Source: Mesorhizobium sp. L-2-11
GTDB taxonomy: Bacteria > Pseudomonadota > Alphaproteobacteria > Rhizobiales > Rhizobiaceae
Assembly: GCF_016756595.1 (NCBI RefSeq)
Contig: NZ_AP023257.1
Location: 5,038,001 to 5,102,000 of the forward strand
Reading direction: 5' to 3'
DNA: 64,000 nucleotides
The notes beneath the pieces were generated by a model. The model was not told the origin of the DNA. It saw only the letters and a list, made by a program, of their open reading frames with translations, and searched no databases. Positions 60,597 to 64,000 of this stretch are shown here, in pieces; the first letter of the stretch is position 1, and the number at the start of each line of letters is the position of its first letter. Both the position numbers and the translations under genes were made by a program.

Positions 60597-61706
60597 TTGG
60601 CTGCTCATCCCCGATCGATCGGCCAATATCTGTTCCCAATCGGCTCCTTGGGCCTGGCCGCACTCATTCATTTCGGCGCCGCGTCGATCGAGCATTCGCC
60701 GCTCTCGATCAAAATCCTGGCGCTGATCGTCGTCGCTGTCTTCATATTCGCGACAGTGTTTGTGGTTTTGCATCATGCAGAAGCCGCCGCATTGCGGCTC
60801 GGTGAACCATATGGCACGCTGCTGTTGACATTTTCGGTGACGGCCATCGAAGCTTCGGTCATCGTTTCGATGATGCTGCACGGCGAGAACAACCCGACGC
60901 TGGCACGCGAATCCGTGTTTTCGACGGTCATGATCGTATGCGCTGGCGTCGTCGGGGTCTGCCTCACCTTGGGTGGGCTGAAGCATCGATATCAGGACAT
61001 CAAACGACAGGGCACCAACGCCTCGCTTGCCGTCATTATGGCGCTGACGGTTCTTACGCTGATCCTTCCAAACTACACTCTTGCGACAAGCCCCGGTACG
61101 TTCTCCGCATCGCAACTCGCGTTCGTGAGCGTTCTTTCAATCCTCCTCTATGGTGCCTTCGTCTTTGCCCAGATGGTGCGCCACCGGGGCGATTTTATCG
61201 AGGATCTGACGTCCAGCGCGGAACATGAGGCGCATGTATCCGAGGGCGGGAACGTGACCACCGGCGTGCTCCTTTTGTTTGTCGGGCTGGCAGGGATCGT
61301 TCTTCTGACCGAGCAGGTGGCCGGCAGCATCGAGAATGGGCTCGAGTCTCTTCAAGTTACCCAGGCGGACGCAATCGTGGGCTTCTTCGTCGCTGCGCTG
61401 GTGCTTATGCCGGAGGCGGTATCGGCGGTTCGGGCAGCGCTCAATAACGAGCTTCAGCGAGGGCTGAATGTCGCCCTCGGCTCCGCCTGCGCAACAATCG
61501 GGCTGACAATCCCGGCAATCGGTGCGGCGAGCCTGCTCACCGGACGAAGCCTCACTCTTGGCCTGGGTGCGGGGGATACCGTGCTTCTCCTCCTCGCGCT
61601 TGCCATCAGCATCGTGAGCTTTGGGACGGGCCGAACAACCATGCTGACGGGGCTCGTTCATCTCGTCGTATTCGTCGCCTATCTGTTCCTTATATTCGTG
61701 CCCTAG
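60597..61706 (+). CDS. ChaA-like calcium/sodium:proton antiporter
   Basis: A 369-residue membrane protein with about 11 helices. The two inverted repeats carry the exchanger alpha motifs LLLTFSVTAIEASVIVSMML and VGFFVAALVLMPEAVSAVRA, each with the key Glu. They are followed by ALGSACATIGLTIPAIGAAS. This is the CaCA/ChaA family, exchanging Ca2+ or Na+ for protons. The TTG start has GAAGGAA in front. Confidence 0.87.
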   Translation: MAAHPRSIGQYLFPIGSLGLAALIHFGAASIEHSPLSIKILALIVVAVFIFATVFVVLHHAEAAALRLGEPYGTLLLTFSVTAIEASVIVSMMLHGENNPTLARESVFSTVMIVCAGVVGVCLTLGGLKHRYQDIKRQGTNASLAVIMALTVLTLILPNYTLATSPGTFSASQLAFVSVLSILLYGAFVFAQMVRHRGDFIEDLTSSAEHEAHVSEGGNVTTGVLLLFVGLAGIVLLTEQVAGSIENGLESLQVTQADAIVGFFVAALVLMPEAVSAVRAALNNELQRGLNVALGSACATIGLTIPAIGAASLLTGRSLTLGLGAGDTVLLLLALAISIVSFGTGRTTMLTGLVHLVVFVAYLFLIFVP

Positions 61707-61843
61707 GACAGCGATCAGCCGCCGCCCAATGGCCATCGCTGCGCTGAGCCAACCCCTGAAGCTTGGGATCGTATCTAACCGATGCGGATGCAGCGTCCTG
61801 TCGATTTGCGGCTCACATGGCCAAACTGCGGGCTAGCCTGCAA

Positions 61844-62638
61844 TTACTGGACCTTCGAGCGCAAGCGATCCGTCACGAACTCCATCAACACCACGATGGC
61901 GAAGATCACGAGGATGATGGTCGAGGCATTCCTGTATTGGAAAAGATCGAACGCGACCTTCAGCTCCTGGCCGATGCCACCGGCTCCAACGAGGCCGAGA
62001 ACAACGGATGAGCGCACTGCCTTTTCAAGCGCAAACAGCGTGGTGTTTATCAGCGACGGCATGGCGTCAGGCAGAACTGCCCCGCACAGGACAGAGAACC
62101 GACTGGCGCCGATGGCAAACAGCGCTTCCTGAGGTCTTTCGTCGGCGTCCTCCATCGCCTCGGCGAAGAAGCGCCCGCAAAAGCCGATCGTATCGACGAC
62201 GATGGTCATGGTGCCAGCAACCGCCCCGAGACCAACGGCTGACACGAAAAGAAGCGCCCAGACCAAATCCGGAACGGTCCTGAACAACGAGACCAGCATC
62301 CTCGATATATGCCGGAACGGGCCGAGCGGGGTTATGTCCTTGGCCGAAAGCCAGGCAAACGGCAAGCTGAGGGCGACGCCTATTGCTGTGCCCACGAGCG
62401 CTATCTGAAAGGTTTCGACCATGCGCCAGAAAACCCGCAGGAGGAACCCTGGCTCGACATTTGGGGGTATCATGCGGCCGACGAGATGGGCCATTCTGGG
62501 CACTCCGCCTGCCAGTTGTTCCGGCGATGGTGCGACCTGCCCGGCGGAAACGATCACGAGAGCGGCCAATGCGACGGCAAAGCTGAAAGTGAGGGGCGAG
62601 ATCGATGGAATCCGGCTCGGCGAAAGGCGGTCATGCAT
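61844..62638 (-). CDS. phnE: Phosphonate-type ABC transporter permease
   Basis: A 264-residue permease with about six helices. It carries the PhnE pattern: VFWRMVETFQIALVGTAIGV, FRTVPDLVWALLFVSAVGLG, EAMEDADERPQEALFAIGAS (the EAA-loop region) and VVLGLVGAGGIGQELKVAFD. It overlaps phnC by 8 bases, completing a three-gene transporter. The ligand may be phosphonate, phosphite or phosphate. Confidence 0.88.
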   Translation of the reverse strand: MHDRLSPSRIPSISPLTFSFAVALAALVIVSAGQVAPSPEQLAGGVPRMAHLVGRMIPPNVEPGFLLRVFWRMVETFQIALVGTAIGVALSLPFAWLSAKDITPLGPFRHISRMLVSLFRTVPDLVWALLFVSAVGLGAVAGTMTIVVDTIGFCGRFFAEAMEDADERPQEALFAIGASRFSVLCGAVLPDAMPSLINTTLFALEKAVRSSVVLGLVGAGGIGQELKVAFDLFQYRNASTIILVIFAIVVLMEFVTDRLRSKVQ

Positions 62639-63380
62639 CGAAGACGTCTTTCAGATCAGCGCGGGTCACCTGCGTCGTCGGCCGGTCGAAGAAGACCTTG
62701 CCCGCCTTGAGCGCGATCAAGCGGTCGGAGTAGCCGAGAGCATGCTCCATGTCGTGCGTGGTGTAGACCAGGGTTATCGCCTGTTCCTGTGTGAGCTCGG
62801 AGAAAACGCGCATCACATCATGTCCGGCCGCCGGGTCGAGACTTGCCGCCGGTTCGTCCGCTATCAAAAGCTTCGGACGCCGGACCAGCGCCCGGGCAAT
62901 CGCCACCCGCTGCGCCTGCCCTCCAGAAAGCGCGTCGGCGCGGGCGCCCGCCTTGCCGAGAAGCCGCACGTCGGCGAGCGCCTGCATTGCTTCCTCGCGC
63001 CAATGTTGCCTTGCGATGGACTGGTGCCAGCCACGCCAGCCGCCGGGCAGCCCGAGCTTGCCCTGCAAAACGTTGGTAAGAACCGATTGGCGGCTGACCA
63101 GCCCGTGGTGCTGGAAGACAAATCCGATCTGCCTACGGATGCGCCGCAGCTGGGCGACGGACGGCGCCGAGCGGAAGTTCTCGCCGAGGGTGACGACCTC
63201 TCCACCGCTCGACGGCAGAAGGCCGATAAGGCATTTGAGCAGGGTGGATTTTCCAGCACCATTCGAGCCAATCAGGGCAACCCGTTCGCGCGATGCTATG
63301 TCGAGGCCGACACTGGAGAAAACGACCTTTCCGTTCGCATAGCTCTTCGCCAAATCGTGCGCGCGAATGATAGCTGTCAT
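62631..63380 (-). CDS. phnC: Phosphonate-type ABC transporter ATPase
   Basis: A 249-residue ATPase. It has Walker A VALIGSNGAGKSTLLKCLIG, Q-loop QIGFVFQHHGLVSRQSVLTN, signature ALSGGQAQRVAIARALVRRP, Walker B LLIADEPAASLDP and a switch His in TLVYTTHDMEHAL. The spacing and order follow PhnC. ATG 63380 is preferred; ATG 63398 is in frame. Confidence 0.9.
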   Translation of the reverse strand: MTAIIRAHDLAKSYANGKVVFSSVGLDIASRERVALIGSNGAGKSTLLKCLIGLLPSSGGEVVTLGENFRSAPSVAQLRRIRRQIGFVFQHHGLVSRQSVLTNVLQGKLGLPGGWRGWHQSIARQHWREEAMQALADVRLLGKAGARADALSGGQAQRVAIARALVRRPKLLIADEPAASLDPAAGHDVMRVFSELTQEQAITLVYTTHDMEHALGYSDRLIALKAGKVFFDRPTTQVTRADLKDVFDA

Positions 63381-63485
63381 AGTGACCTCTTGGCCCAATC
63401 CGGATTGCTGGCCCGGATTATTGGCCCGGACTACGAAATAGACCGGCGGTTAACCGCCGGCCTTGCCGATGAAAAGGAGCAAGCC

Positions 63486-64000
63486 TCAGTTGACGAAGTC
63501 GGTAAGGGTCTCGATTCCAATCGTGCGGTACATCGAGCGGACATAGTCGTAGTCAGAGTCCCTGACGTCGGTCAGGAAGTAACCGCCCTTGAATTTCTGG
63601 TTGTCCTCACCGGTCAGGATCGCTTTCATCAGTTCGTTGCCATTCTTCGCAAAGGCATCGCGGATCTTGACGAACACGTCGTCTGAAATGTCCTTGCGGG
63701 CGACAAGAATGTCGTTCGGCAGATCGCGGCCGCGTGCGATGACCGAGAAGGCAACGCCGGGGAACGCTTCCCGCACCGAGTTCAGATAGCCGAAATTCAA
63801 GCCGATAGCGGCGATGTCGCCGCGGATGAGCGCCTCAGCCGCGATGTTGCGCGATATGATCACCGGTTCGTAATCGGTGGCATATTTCAGGTTGAAATCG
63901 GCCAGCGCCTGGGCGGGGCCGAGGTGCTGCGAGGTCGAGCCGACCGAGCCGAATGCGATCTTCTTGCCCTTCAGGTCCTCAATCGAGCGGATCGGCCCAT
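63486..64000 (-). CDS. phnD: Phosphonate/phosphite ABC transporter binding protein, C-terminal part
   Basis: The gene runs off the right edge of the window. About 170 residues are visible on the minus strand: SIEDLKGKKIAFGSVGSTSQ then HLGPAQALADFNLK, and IAAEALIRGDIAAIGLNFGY. The motif LKGKKIAFGSVGSTSxH is typical of PhnD/PtxB-type type II binding proteins. It is followed by phnC and phnE in the usual order. The signal peptide is outside the window. Confidence 0.88.
   Translation of the reverse strand, partial: GPIRSIEDLKGKKIAFGSVGSTSQHLGPAQALADFNLKYATDYEPVIISRNIAAEALIRGDIAAIGLNFGYLNSVREAFPGVAFSVIARGRDLPNDILVARKDISDDVFVKIRDAFAKNGNELMKAILTGEDNQKFKGGYFLTDVRDSDYDYVRSMYRTIGIETLTDFVN

Noticed and set aside
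62421..63686. 421-codon plus-strand frame over phnE/phnC/phnD
   Set aside because: Shadow of three recognisable minus-strand transporter genes.
1..64000. CRISPR arrays, tRNA and rRNA genes, integrase or phage genes
   Set aside because: No regularly spaced repeats, cloverleaf-like sequences, rRNA segments or integrase motifs were seen by eye.

Overview
The window looks like a chromosome segment from an alphaproteobacterium of the Rhizobiales, most likely Mesorhizobium or a close relative. This rests on a SyrA/ExoX-type exopolysaccharide repressor, an ExoF-type export protein, a rhizobial-style sugar ABC operon, GC-rich codon use, and a cluster of stress genes (DUF2267, YbhB, DUF427, DUF3309, CBS) behind promoters that match the alphaproteobacterial EcfG/RpoE2 pattern. 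No rRNA, tRNA, CRISPR array or replication origin was seen.

Layout. (1) 1-2.6 kb: the end of a DprE1/DprE2 (NoeO/NoeP)-like pair that would make a polyprenyl-phosphate D-arabinose donor, followed by a polytopic GT-C-type protein. (2) 2.7-3.4 kb: decayed IS630 and glycosyltransferase remnants. (3) 3.8-9.4 kb, minus strand: a four-gene set of acyl-CoA-dehydrogenase-like flavoprotein, amino-acid adenylating enzyme with a proline-type pocket, carrier protein, and an MBOAT-SGNH acyltransferase with a one-base frameshift. It reads as a pyrrole-2-carboxyl making and transferring cassette. (4) 9.8-30.5 kb: a Wzx/Wzy-type exopolysaccharide locus with four GT4 and two GT2 glycosyltransferases, two sulfotransferases, a methyltransferase, flippase, polymerase, secreted GH16 hydrolase, Wzc-type co-polymerase, SyrA/ExoX repressor and ExoF exporter, plus a ugd remnant and an IS66 scar. 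(5) 31-35.7 kb: pcm, then a CDP-alcohol phosphatidyltransferase gene split by an intact 2530-bp IS66 element with a perfect 8-bp target duplication, then pgpA. (6) 35.8-44.6 kb: a sugar catabolic and ABC uptake operon (aldolase, FGGY kinase, epimerase, two permeases, ATPase, binding protein) divergent from its LacI-type regulator, with a good operator between them. (7) 44.8-47.6 kb: a PagL-like outer-membrane protein, a deleted PfkB kinase and an unrecognised helical protein. (8) 47.6-58 kb: the stress island. (9) 58-64 kb: an S2P protease with CBS domains, a TerC protein, a cation/proton exchanger and a phosphonate-type ABC transporter that runs off the right edge.

How the genes fit together. 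Regions 3 and 4 share an upstream region and probably serve one surface polysaccharide. GT4/GT2 enzymes build the repeat, the sulfotransferases, methyltransferase and MBOAT decorate it, Wzx/Wzy/Wzc/ExoF polymerise and export it, and GH16 trims it. No initiating phosphoglycosyltransferase is visible, so part of the pathway lies elsewhere. The most unusual point is the prolyl/pyrrolyl thioester cassette, known from antibiotic pathways, sitting in a polysaccharide locus and ending in an MBOAT.
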